Assembly (NCBI GenBank): GCA_938008555.1
Contig: CALLKE010000016.1
Span: 1-8,608 of the forward strand
Reading direction: 5' to 3'
DNA from: an uncultured Pedobacter sp.
Lineage (GTDB): Bacteria > Bacteroidota > Bacteroidia > Sphingobacteriales > Sphingobacteriaceae
Length of the DNA stretch: 8,608 nt
The notes beneath the pieces are model-generated. The model was not told where the DNA came from and did not search any database. It saw only the letters and a program-made list of their open reading frames with translations. The translations under genes were made by a program, and so were the position numbers. Shown piece after piece: positions 1 through 6,627 of this stretch (position 1 is its first letter; each line of letters opens with the position of its first letter).

Positions 1-55
1 CCTGGTAGTATAAGCTTTGGTACGAGTGATTTGTCCTTGAGCTTCACCGTATCGA
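1..55 (+). repeat. Coding repeat, copy 1 (identical 55 nt; may extend beyond window edge)
   Basis: These 55 bases are identical to 328-382. Both encode the stretch PGSISFGTSDLSLSFTVS in the same frame. The offset is 327 bases (109 codons), which gives the module length. Downstream of the identical block the two copies drop to roughly three quarters identity over the next 44 bases. Confidence 0.95.
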
Positions 56-2535
56 CTGTAAATGGCAGTCATGCAGCTAATCAATATCAAGACTTCTCTA
101 TCGGTGGCATTGCTGGAAGCAGCTTAGTTAATTCAGGCGGTTTGCGTGTTGTATCGAGTCAGATCACGCCAGATCATCAGTTTACGATCAGTCCTGCGTC
201 CGATCAAGTGATGGAGGGCGGTAGCAAGGTTTATACAATAAGTCGTGTTTCCAGTGGTAGCTCCGTCGTAGTGACTTTAAACCAGACGAGCAATAATCCA
301 GCGACGCCCCCTTTTGTGATCAATGTACCTGGTAGTATAAGCTTTGGTACGAGTGATTTGTCCTTGAGCTTCACCGTATCGAGTGTGAATAGATCTCATT
401 CAGCTGGCCAGTATCAAGACTTTTCGATAATTGGTAATGGTAATGGTACGAGCCTATTTGTTAGTCCAGCTCAATTAAGAGTATTAGCCTATAATAAAAT
501 CACTCTAACAGCGAGCAATGGCACCACATCAGGGGCAAACATATCCGTGATAGAAGGTAACCCTGTGACGATCACATTAACGTCTTCTAGGCAAATTACT
601 ACAGTTGATGGCAATTTGATATTTAAAATCGTTCCAGGCTCTAATTCGACGAATAATACGACGTTGCAATCGCCTATAACACTCAATACTAATGCGACTA
701 GTGCATCATCTGTACAGATCACAACTATTTCTAATACGGTGGGTCAGAATGAAATTCTGATCGTTCAAGCAATTGATCCTAGTGGAGTGTATACAGTAAG
801 TCCGATTACCATTACTGTTTACGCGTATCCTGTAGTTGCTATTAGTAGTTCAATTAATTCAATAACTACGTGTAACGGGGCTTCGGCGGATTTAAACTCG
901 GTGATTAGCAATTATAATCCTAGTTTGTATTTATATACCTATTATAATGTAAATAATGTAAAGCTTGTTAGCAGTATTGTGACTACATCAGGTACCTATC
1001 ATATTTTTGCTACGAATAAAACGAGTGGGCTTATTAGCAAACAAGCGGTATACATAACGGTAAGTATTAATCCTACGATTACGGTATCATTAAGTAGTAC
1101 TACTGCTTATATCTGCGGTGTTGGGAATAGTATTGATCTGAACACGTATATCAAGAATAGGAACCCTAGTTTAACGTATTCTTTTCAAGATCAGTTTGGA
1201 GTCGCTGTGCCTAATATTGGTGGTACATATATGGTTAGTCAAGCGGGTAATTATACAGTAATAGGTACGGATCCCAGAACAGGCTGCTCAGGAAATGCGA
1301 TATTGGCAGTAGTTTTGGGTCAAATTCCTACAGTGTCGGTAGTGTCAACGATTACATACTATCCTCCAATTGCTGTAGACTTAACAGCTCCATCTGTTAT
1401 CATTAATAGTACAAATGTGGATCACTACAACTATTACGCAAGCGATGGAACTACAGTGTTGTCTACGCCAAGCAATATCACCACAGCAGGGACTTATTAT
1501 ATCCAAGGAGTTAGTCCTCAGGGATGTACTTCAGGTATACAGCCAGTACAAGTTATCCAAGGTGGTACTTTATCTCTTAATATGAAAGCAAGTCCATCAA
1601 GTCTATATGAAGGAAATAGTGGAGTATTTACACTTAGTTTAGTAAGTTCCGATGGCAGTACTCCTAGCTTACAGAGAGACGAGATTTTTGAAATACAACC
1701 GGGTCCGGGTAATGTAGCGAATTCTGCACATTATAGTATTCCTACAACAGTTACATTGGGTGCACAGGCTACTACGGTGAGTATTCCTGTTACGGCAGTG
1801 TTGGATAAAATCTTGTTTAATAATGAACTCTTGGTGATGCAAGCGAGTCCGACGAGATATTTAAGTTTGGGTTCTGTTACCTCGAGTATGATGATTTTGG
1901 ATAAAACATCGCAGGATCCAAATAATATGGTTATCACGATTGATAATGGTGAGATTTTCTATAACGAGTCAATTCCGATTGATGCTCGACTTCCTGATGG
2001 GATCACTACAGCGGTACCTCTTGATGTTGTGCTAAGCGCGGATCCTAACAGTAGTCTTAGTAATGTACCCATGCCTCAATTTCCACATGATGCAATTATT
2101 CCAGCGGGTGCAGGATTGGTTGAGTTTATGGTAAGTGGTTCTAGCTCAAGTGATACGCCAGCTAAGTTAATTCTAGATGGGACAACGAGTGGGTTTAAAG
2201 TGAATCCCGGTACCATTATGATTTTCGATAAACGAATTATTGAGTTTATGTCGGTATCAGCTAATGGAGACGGAATTAATGACTTCTCAAGTATTCAGAA
2301 TATTGAAAAGTATCCAAACAATGAGGTTGACATTATTGATCGTTGGGGAGAGCTAGTATGGCAAGGTAAGGGGTATAATAATGCAGATATAGCTTTCAGA
2401 GGAAGCGCAAATCAGGGCCGAGTATATGATTTGCCAGATGGTACTTACTATTATGTGATCCGTTTTTATGATGAGACAGGTGCTTTAGATATAGTGAAGG
2501 GATATTTGCAACTCAAAAGAGCGGGCTCCAATTGA
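1..2535 (+). CDS. Giant modular surface/secreted protein with C-terminal CHU_C (type B) type IX sorting domain; 5' end outside window
   Basis: The frame is open from base 1, so the gene starts upstream and the visible part is the last 844 residues; the in-frame TTG at 31 is internal, not a start. Modules by position: a partial Calx-beta-like unit (about 1-160), a second full copy (about 160-490), a third divergent one (about 490-822), three Ig-like units (about 823-1560) with the pattern Cys...DLN/DLT...GTY...(G)C usual in CHU_C proteins, two more Calx-beta-like units (about 1561-2230), and the terminal domain (2230-2532). The last shows the family marks NGDGIND, YPNN, DRWGELVW, LPDGTYYY and KGYLQLKR. 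In Bacteroidota this domain directs export through the type IX system to the outside of the cell. Ser, Thr, Val and Gly are abundant, fitting extracellular beta-sandwich repeats. An adhesin-like role is inferred; no enzyme domain is visible. Confidence is high for the sorting domain, modest for module names. Confidence 0.88.
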   Translation, partial: PGSISFGTSDLSLSFTVSTVNGSHAANQYQDFSIGGIAGSSLVNSGGLRVVSSQITPDHQFTISPASDQVMEGGSKVYTISRVSSGSSVVVTLNQTSNNPATPPFVINVPGSISFGTSDLSLSFTVSSVNRSHSAGQYQDFSIIGNGNGTSLFVSPAQLRVLAYNKITLTASNGTTSGANISVIEGNPVTITLTSSRQITTVDGNLIFKIVPGSNSTNNTTLQSPITLNTNATSASSVQITTISNTVGQNEILIVQAIDPSGVYTVSPITITVYAYPVVAISSSINSITTCNGASADLNSVISNYNPSLYLYTYYNVNNVKLVSSIVTTSGTYHIFATNKTSGLISKQAVYITVSINPTITVSLSSTTAYICGVGNSIDLNTYIKNRNPSLTYSFQDQFGVAVPNIGGTYMVSQAGNYTVIGTDPRTGCSGNAILAVVLGQIPTVSVVSTITYYPPIAVDLTAPSVIINSTNVDHYNYYASDGTTVLSTPSNITTAGTYYIQGVSPQGCTSGIQPVQVIQGGTLSLNMKASPSSLYEGNSGVFTLSLVSSDGSTPSLQRDEIFEIQPGPGNVANSAHYSIPTTVTLGAQATTVSIPVTAVLDKILFNNELLVMQASPTRYLSLGSVTSSMMILDKTSQDPNNMVITIDNGEIFYNESIPIDARLPDGITTAVPLDVVLSADPNSSLSNVPMPQFPHDAIIPAGAGLVEFMVSGSSSSDTPAKLILDGTTSGFKVNPGTIMIFDKRIIEFMSVSANGDGINDFSSIQNIEKYPNNEVDIIDRWGELVWQGKGYNNADIAFRGSANQGRVYDLPDGTYYYVIRFYDETGALDIVKGYLQLKRAGSN
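328..382 (+). repeat. Coding repeat, copy 2 (identical 55 nt)
   Basis: Second copy of the identical block at 1-55. It sits inside the second Calx-beta-like module. The resemblance goes on beyond it at protein level: QYQDFSI and the LRV end of the module recur in both copies. Confidence 0.95.
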
Positions 2536-2567
2536 TAGGTAAACATTTAATCATGTACTTACACTGT

Positions 2568-2612
2568 AACTGCGATCATGTTCTCTTATTTAGAACATGA
2601 TCGCAGTTTTTT
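2568..2612 (+). terminator. Strong intrinsic terminator of the surface-protein gene
   Basis: A perfect 17-bp inverted repeat (2568-2584 with 2592-2608; arm AACTGCGATCATGTTCT) closes a 7-base loop and runs into six T residues (2607-2612) on the plus strand. It starts 33 bases after the stop of the surface-protein gene. No T run follows the hairpin on the minus strand, so as an intrinsic terminator it points to the plus strand, although the same stem also forms in the minus-strand transcript. The right arm is also coding sequence of the convergent gene. Confidence 0.9.
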
Positions 2613-3519
2613 GTTTAAACGAGTGAATTGTTTTTAAAATTCCTTCTGATGACGATAGAGGTAGGTCTTGTCTTAATGCTTTTTTTATTTTTTGATTGCT
2701 GATAACATAATTCTCCGTTAATTTTTGAAGGCGCTCTGTGTTAAGTGGTAATCCTAAGATATCACCCACTTTACTGATGCCAGTGATCAGATATTTTGGG
2801 ATTTGCCATAATTGGGGCTTAAAGTTTAATGTTTCTGCAATAAGATTAATGACTTGATTCGTGCTTAATGGGATATCATCAGCAACTTGGTAGATGCCTG
2901 AAGGAATATCTTCTCGTTTGATTAATTCTTTGATTACAAAACATAAATTTTCAATCGAAAGGAAAGATCGTTGATTATGGAAGGAGGCTAATGGCCATGG
3001 AATTTTTTTGGATAAGACGTTATATAATAAATTGAGATTGCCCTTGTTACCTGGACCATGAATCATACATGGACGTAAAATATAAACTCGTTTCCCGGTT
3101 GGTAAAGGTTTGCTCAATATATATTGTTCAGCTAATAGCTTGCTTTTTCCATAATGTGTTTGCGGATGGGGTACCACATCTTCAGTAAGCACACCTGTAA
3201 AAGAGTCTGCCACTGCTTTAACTGAACTTAGTGTAATAAATACTTCCGCATCCGATATCAAAAATGCATCAAAAACACATTTGCTGAGCTCTGTATTGAC
3301 TTCGTAATATTCTTCTGGACAGCTTGTTTTTTTGAGATCATGTGCTTTTCCTGCCAGATGAATAATTGCTTTTGCGTGAGGAGGAAAAGTGATTGTATCC
3401 GGATGTCTAAGATTGATAGGAGTGATATGATGTCCCGACTCGGATAGATATTTTGTAAGATTGAGGCCTACAAAGCCTGTGCTTCCAGAGATGTGAATCG
3501 ATATTTGGCCATTTTTCAT
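2590..3519 (-). CDS. NAD-dependent epimerase/dehydratase (extended SDR family), probable sugar-nucleotide enzyme
   Basis: A 309-residue extended short-chain dehydrogenase. The Rossmann glycine motif GSTGFVG is at residues 12-18, HLAG at 54-57 follows the usual strand, and the catalytic set is Ser98/Ser99, Tyr123 and Lys127 (YGKSK). The RP...GPGNKGN segment (149-161) and RSFLSIENL resemble the substrate side of WbpV/GalE-like enzymes that act on UDP-sugars for O-antigen or capsule. Substrate and product are not readable from sequence. The ATG at 3519 places the Rossmann strand at the very N-terminus, as usual. Just before it sits a three-codon open frame (ATG AGC TTC TAA) whose stop directly abuts this ATG. 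No clear TAnnTTTG box was found in the short gap after the gyrB terminator, which separates this gene from gyrB on the same strand. The last residues (TAIMF) and stop fall in the hairpin of the convergent gene. Confidence 0.88.
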   Translation of the reverse strand: MKNGQISIHISGSTGFVGLNLTKYLSESGHHITPINLRHPDTITFPPHAKAIIHLAGKAHDLKKTSCPEEYYEVNTELSKCVFDAFLISDAEVFITLSSVKAVADSFTGVLTEDVVPHPQTHYGKSKLLAEQYILSKPLPTGKRVYILRPCMIHGPGNKGNLNLLYNVLSKKIPWPLASFHNQRSFLSIENLCFVIKELIKREDIPSGIYQVADDIPLSTNQVINLIAETLNFKPQLWQIPKYLITGISKVGDILGLPLNTERLQKLTENYVISNQKIKKALRQDLPLSSSEGILKTIHSFKQKTAIMF

Positions 3520-3611
3520 TTAGAAGCTCATTTTATTCAAATTTTTAGAAACATCTATTACGAACTCTTTTTATTAAAAGAATCGGAAGAAATACTGTCA
3601 CCCGATCAATT

Positions 3612-3639
3612 AAAAATGCCCTCTTTTTGGGAGAGGGCA
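3612..3639 (-). terminator. Intrinsic terminator of gyrB
   Basis: An 8-bp stem (3617-3624 with 3632-3639, core GCCCTCT/AGAGGGC) with a 7-base loop is followed on the minus strand by five T residues (complement of 3612-3616). It begins 12 bases after the gyrB stop and should separate gyrB from the epimerase gene. Confidence 0.85.
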
Positions 3640-3651
3640 GGGGTGAAGTTT

Positions 3652-5610
3652 TTAAATATCTATTCGCGCATATTTTGCATTTTTCTCGATAAAGTCTCTT
3701 CTTGGAGCAACTTCATCACCCATCAACATGGAAAATATATGATCGCACTCTGCTGCATTTTCGATAGTGACTTGGCGTAGGGTACGTGTTTCTGGATTAA
3801 GTGTCGTGTCCCATAATTGTTCTGCATTCATCTCTCCCAGACCTTTATAGCGTTGAATATTGACACTTTCTTCTTTACCAGCACCTTTCAAACGTTGGAC
3901 AGCTGCATTGCGTTGAGCATCATTCCAAGCGTATTCAAAATCTTTGCCTTTTTTGATGAGGTATAGAGGAGGTGCAGCAATGTAAACGTATCCAAATTCA
4001 ATCAGCTCTTTCATGTATCGGAAAAAGAAGGTGAGAATTAAGGTGGTGATATGTGACCCATCCACATCAGCATCCGTCATGATGATGATATGGTGGTAAC
4101 GTAGTTTATCTAGATTAAGTGCTTTATCATCTTCTGGTGTCCCAATGCTGACACCCATGGCGGTAAACATATTCTTGATCTCATCATTTTCGTAGATCTT
4201 ATGTTCCATTGCTTTTTCTACGTTCAGGATCTTTCCTTTTAATGGAAGGATGGCTTGGAAATTACGATCGCGACCCTGTTTGGCAGTTCCACCTGCAGAG
4301 TCACCCTCTACTAGATAGAGCTCACATTTTGCAGGATCATTGTTGGCGCAGTCAGCTAGCTTTCCAGGCAAACCGGAACCTCCCATGACACTTTTTCGTT
4401 GCACCATTTCTCGTGCTTTTCGAGCTGCTGCGCGTGCAGTTGCAGCCAAGATCACCTTATTGACGATCATTTTGGCTTCTTTTGGATTTTCTTCCAAATA
4501 ATTACCCAAGATTTCACCAATAGCCATATCAACGGCTCCCATCACCTCATTATTTCCTAATTTGGTTTTGGTTTGACCTTCAAATTGTGGCTCTTGTACT
4601 TTGACGGAGATAACAGCTGTCAATCCTTCGCGGAAATCGTCACCTGTAATCTCAATTTTCATATTCTTGAGTAATCCAGATTTTTCGGCATAGGCTTTGA
4701 GTGTACGTGTCAATCCGCGACGAAAACCTGCTACGTGAGTTCCTCCTTCATGGGTATTGATGTTATTGACATAAGAATGTACATTCTCAGCATATGTTTC
4801 ATTGTATTGTAGCGCTAGTTCAACAGGAATACCTTGTTTGATCCCCTCTAAATAAATGGGTTCAGGTATTAAAGATACACGCATCCCGTCGAGATACTTC
4901 ACGAACTCCTTTAATCCGCCCTCAGAGAAAAAGGTCTCGTTTAAATTTGATCCATCTTCCAATTGCTCACGCGCGTCTGTTAAGCTTAAGCGGATTCCTT
5001 TATTGAGAAAGGCTAACTCTCTTAAACGTGCGGCTAGGGTGTCAAACTTATATTCTGTAGTGAGTGTGAATATTTCGGGATCTGGTTGAAATGTTACAAT
5101 GGTTCCGGTGTGATTTGTTTCGCCAATGACTTTGACATCGAATTGTGGCTTGCCGCGTTCGTATTCTTGAGTAAAGATTTTCCCTTCACGGTGAACAACG
5201 GCTGTGAGATGAGTAGATAAGGCATTTACGCAAGACACCCCTACACCATGTAATCCTCCAGATACCTTATAAGTGTCCTTATCAAATTTTCCACCTGCAT
5301 GCAAAACAGTCATAACGACCTCTAGAGCCGATTTTTTTTCCTTGCTATGCATGGCTGTTGGAATACCACGACCATTATCCTCTACTGAGATCGAATTATT
5401 TTTGTGGATGATTACTTTAATGTCAGTACAATATCCTGCTAAAGCCTCATCTATTGAGTTATCGACAACTTCATAAACAAGGTGATGCAGACCTTTGAAA
5501 CCTGTATCCCCAATGTACATGGAGGGACGTTTTCTGACTGCCTCTAGCCCCTCTAAAACTTGAATATTATCCGCCGAATAATTTGATTTATCTACCGTTT
5601 CTTCGCTCAT
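3652..5610 (-). CDS. gyrB: DNA gyrase subunit B
   Basis: 652 residues, the ATP-driven subunit of type II topoisomerase that with GyrA introduces negative supercoils. The GHKL ATPase domain shows Glu47 and Asn51 (EVVDNSIDEA), Asp78 (EDNGRGIP), Lys108 (HAGGKFD) and the ATP-lid glycines SGGLHGVG (117-124); Lys348 in QTKTK contacts the gamma phosphate in homologues. Arg141 (HREGK) matches the coumarin-contact arginine. The TOPRIM domain has EGDSAGG (435-441), PLKGKILNVEKA (456-467) and DADVDGSH (513-520), and the tail has QRYKGLGEMN. PLKGKILNVEKA and the full length favour GyrB over ParE. The roughly 170-residue insertion of E. coli GyrB is absent, as in other Bacteroidota. The ATG at 5610 gives the usual short N-terminal lead before SADNIQVLEGLEAVRKRP. 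Transcribed divergently from the OmpH-like gene; a promoter box lies about 24 bases upstream of the start. Confidence 0.98.
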   Translation of the reverse strand: MSEETVDKSNYSADNIQVLEGLEAVRKRPSMYIGDTGFKGLHHLVYEVVDNSIDEALAGYCTDIKVIIHKNNSISVEDNGRGIPTAMHSKEKKSALEVVMTVLHAGGKFDKDTYKVSGGLHGVGVSCVNALSTHLTAVVHREGKIFTQEYERGKPQFDVKVIGETNHTGTIVTFQPDPEIFTLTTEYKFDTLAARLRELAFLNKGIRLSLTDAREQLEDGSNLNETFFSEGGLKEFVKYLDGMRVSLIPEPIYLEGIKQGIPVELALQYNETYAENVHSYVNNINTHEGGTHVAGFRRGLTRTLKAYAEKSGLLKNMKIEITGDDFREGLTAVISVKVQEPQFEGQTKTKLGNNEVMGAVDMAIGEILGNYLEENPKEAKMIVNKVILAATARAAARKAREMVQRKSVMGGSGLPGKLADCANNDPAKCELYLVEGDSAGGTAKQGRDRNFQAILPLKGKILNVEKAMEHKIYENDEIKNMFTAMGVSIGTPEDDKALNLDKLRYHHIIIMTDADVDGSHITTLILTFFFRYMKELIEFGYVYIAAPPLYLIKKGKDFEYAWNDAQRNAAVQRLKGAGKEESVNIQRYKGLGEMNAEQLWDTTLNPETRTLRQVTIENAAECDHIFSMLMGDEVAPRRDFIEKNAKYARIDI

Positions 5611-5630
5611 ATTTTATGCTGAAAAAATAA

Positions 5631-5653
5631 ATCCAAAAGTACTCCTTTTGGAT
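5631..5653. repeat. Perfect inverted repeat overlapping the putative gyrB promoter box
   Basis: ATCCAAAAG (5631-5639) and CTTTTGGAT (5645-5653) are perfect 9-bp arms around the 5-base spacer TACTC. The repeat ends 20 bases from the gyrB start and covers the candidate -7 box. On the minus strand it is followed by a T-rich stretch (TTATTTTTTC), so an operator or a weak leader terminator are both possible. Confidence 0.75.
5634..5641 (-). promoter_or_regulatory. Candidate -7 box of the gyrB promoter (TACTTTTG)
   Basis: On the minus strand the bases read TACTTTTG, an exact match to the Bacteroidota -7 consensus TAnnTTTG. It ends 23 bases before the gyrB ATG, which would give a 5' leader of roughly 15-20 bases. 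No TTG of the -33 element sits at the normal distance; the nearest, in TATTGATCC, is too close. Confidence 0.5.
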
Positions 5654-5700
5654 CAATATATGATGATATCTGCAAGTAAAATTAAGTTCGGATGGGTAAA

Positions 5701-5740
5701 GGATCAGGTTGGCGTTGATTTTGTGAAATGAATCTGATCC
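5701..5740. repeat. Inverted repeat in the gyrB/ompH spacer
   Basis: GGATCAGGTT (5701-5710) pairs with AATCTGATCC (5731-5740): nine Watson-Crick pairs and one G-T pair, around a 20-base loop. It has no T run on the plus strand. Function unknown. Confidence 0.55.
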
Positions 5741-5767
5741 TGAATGGATAGCGTATTGAATTTAAAA

Positions 5768-5788
5768 TCAGTATAAGCCAAATACTGA
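5768..5788. repeat. Short hairpin in the gyrB/ompH spacer
   Basis: TCAGTAT (5768-5774) and ATACTGA (5782-5788) are perfect 7-bp arms around the 7-base loop AAGCCAA. ATTGAAT also recurs on both sides of it. Function unknown; an A/T-rich repeat of this size could be chance on its own. Confidence 0.45.
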
Positions 5789-5810
5789 ATTGAATCAACA
5801 GCCAGTAAAA

Positions 5811-5919
5811 GACAAATTAATTACATGAAACCATCATAAGCTGCTGCATACAAACCCTAAATGATTAATTAGCTTATGATAGCTTCATAACCTTTAAAAA
5901 GTCAATTAAACACATGAAA
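5811..5919. repeat. Imperfect direct repeat pair bracketing the long inverted repeat
   Basis: 5811-5830 (GACAAATTAATTACATGAAA) and 5901-5919 (GTCAATTAAACACATGAAA) align with one gap and three mismatches, 90 bases apart. The left copy overlaps the start of the inverted repeat at 5825. The right copy lies just upstream of the OmpH-like gene's promoter. The sites might bind the same protein or be traces of a duplication. Confidence 0.4.
5825..5888. repeat. Long imperfect inverted repeat (18-bp arms, 16 paired)
   Basis: Arms 5825-5842 and 5871-5888 pair at 16 of 18 positions, with a perfect 10-bp inner part (ATCATAAGCT / AGCTTATGAT) and a 28-base loop. This is the longest inverted repeat in the spacer. 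No T run follows, so it is not an ordinary terminator. It could be a structured RNA, a binding site, or a relic of a small mobile element. Confidence 0.65.
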
Positions 5920-5929
5920 ATACATGTAT
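5920..5929. promoter_or_regulatory. Perfect 10-bp palindrome at the -33 region of the OmpH-like promoter
   Basis: ATACATGTAT is fully self-complementary and its edge lies 9 bases upstream of the TATCTTTG box. It occupies the region where a -33 element would be. This is a reasonable site for a dimeric regulator, but a palindrome this short can arise by chance. Confidence 0.4.
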
Positions 5930-5937
5930 CGAAATAG

Positions 5938-5945
5938 TATCTTTG
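5938..5945 (+). promoter_or_regulatory. Candidate -7 box for the OmpH-like gene (TATCTTTG)
   Basis: TATCTTTG matches TAnnTTTG exactly. It ends 18 bases before the ATG at 5964, implying transcription from about 5950 and a leader of roughly 13 bases. No good -33 TTG is seen. The box overlaps the in-frame TTG at 5943, which argues against that codon as a start. Confidence 0.55.
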
Positions 5946-5963
5946 TCGATATTTTTAGTAAAC

Positions 5964-6566
5964 ATGAACCGAATATTAGAGAAATCAATAAAAATTACGA
6001 CAGGACTAGCATTTGGGATGATGCTAATTGCGTGTAACAACAACTGCACAAAGCCAAAGCAGGAGACTCAATCAGGGACTATTAGTACTAGCAAAATCAG
6101 CAGTACTGAATCCATTGTGTTTGTGAATACGGACTCTCTTCTGAATAACTATAATTATTTCAAGAAGATTAAGAGTCAATTCCAAGAAAAGTCTAAAAAA
6201 GCTCAAGCCGATTTAAGTGCGAAAGGTGCAGCTTTCCAAAATGAAGTAACTGCTTATCAGAAAAATGCAGCTAACCTAAGTGCTGAACAGCGAGCTAAGA
6301 CAGAAGATCGTTTAGCACGCAAGCAGCAAGAATTATCGATTTACAATCAAAATACAAGTAATGCATTAGCGAAAGAAGAGTCCGAAGAAAATGAAAAGTT
6401 ATATAATAAAGTGGCTGAATATTTAAAAAAACACGCTAAAGACAAGGGTTATAAAATGGTTCTTACCTATTCGAAATCAAATCCAGGATTGCTTTTTGCT
6501 GACGAAAACTTAGATGTGACTAAAGAAGTTATTGTTGGCTTGAATGAAGATTATAAGGGTAAGTAA
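5964..6566 (+). CDS. OmpH/Skp-family coiled-coil lipoprotein
   Basis: A 200-residue protein when started at the ATG 5964. Residues 1-24 form a lipoprotein signal: basic start (MNRILEKSIK), hydrophobic core (TTGLAFGMM) and lipobox LIAC with Cys24 as the lipidation site. A short linker (25-48) leads to the OmpH/Skp domain: IVFVNTDSLL, then a long charged coiled coil (about 65-150) and a closing beta part (KMVLTYSKSNPGLLFADENLDVT). Skp is a periplasmic holdase for outer-membrane proteins; here the protein would be membrane-anchored, and a chaperone role is inferred from the family only. An in-frame TTG at 5943 would add seven residues but lies within the promoter box and weakens the signal peptide's normal start, so ATG 5964 is preferred. 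Divergent from gyrB; followed by a terminator. Confidence 0.88.
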   Translation: MNRILEKSIKITTGLAFGMMLIACNNNCTKPKQETQSGTISTSKISSTESIVFVNTDSLLNNYNYFKKIKSQFQEKSKKAQADLSAKGAAFQNEVTAYQKNAANLSAEQRAKTEDRLARKQQELSIYNQNTSNALAKEESEENEKLYNKVAEYLKKHAKDKGYKMVLTYSKSNPGLLFADENLDVTKEVIVGLNEDYKGK

Positions 6567-6586
6567 ACGATAAGAGATTTTAATTT

Positions 6587-6620
6587 AAGCCTTCTCCTGA
6601 TAAGGGGAGGGCTTTTATTT
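6587..6620 (+). terminator. Intrinsic terminator after the OmpH-like gene, immediately before mutY
   Basis: An 11-bp stem (6587-6597 with 6604-6614, arms AAGCCTTCTCC and GGGGAGGGCTT, two G-T pairs) closes the 6-base loop TGATAA and runs into TTTTATTTTA. The stem ends only 13 bases before the mutY ATG. Transcripts reaching mutY must therefore either read through this hairpin or start within it. Confidence 0.8.
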
Positions 6621-6627
6621 TATAGAG

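Larger units (their letters stand above)
5611..5963. other. Gene-free divergent spacer between gyrB and the OmpH-like gene, rich in inverted repeats
   Basis: About 350 bases without a credible gene; only mini-frames of four to eight codons occur, such as ATG AAA CCA TCA TAA at 5825. It holds the promoter boxes of both neighbours and five inverted repeats (5631-5653, 5701-5740, 5768-5788, 5825-5888, 5920-5929) plus one imperfect direct repeat. Candidate explanations are operators, a structured 5' leader, or an unannotated small RNA. Which applies cannot be told from sequence alone. Confidence 0.7.

Noticed and set aside
31..33. TTG at 31 as the start of the surface-protein gene
   Set aside because: The frame is open to the window edge and the residues before it belong to the same repeat module as 328-357, so the gene begins upstream.
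1..490. CRISPR-like array
   Set aside because: Only two copies 327 bases apart, in frame and coding; these are protein modules.
489..1937. Minus-strand open frames (489-722 and 1731-1937) inside the surface-protein gene
   Set aside because: Hydrophobic Val/Ile/Leu-rich peptides typical of the complement of Thr/Asn/Ser-rich coding sequence; no start context or domain.
3493..3780. Plus-strand open frame across the gyrB and epimerase ends
   Set aside because: It runs antisense through the gyrB 3' end, its terminator and the epimerase start; the translation has no recognisable domain and the two minus-strand genes explain the DNA.
4856..5476. Plus-strand open frames (4856-5089 and 5273-5476) inside gyrB
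   Set aside because: Antisense shadows of strongly conserved gyrB codons; the peptides look like reverse-frame products.
3652..5610. ParE (topoisomerase IV) instead of GyrB
   Set aside because: PLKGKILNVEKA, the LPGKLADC context and the 652-residue length fit GyrB better.
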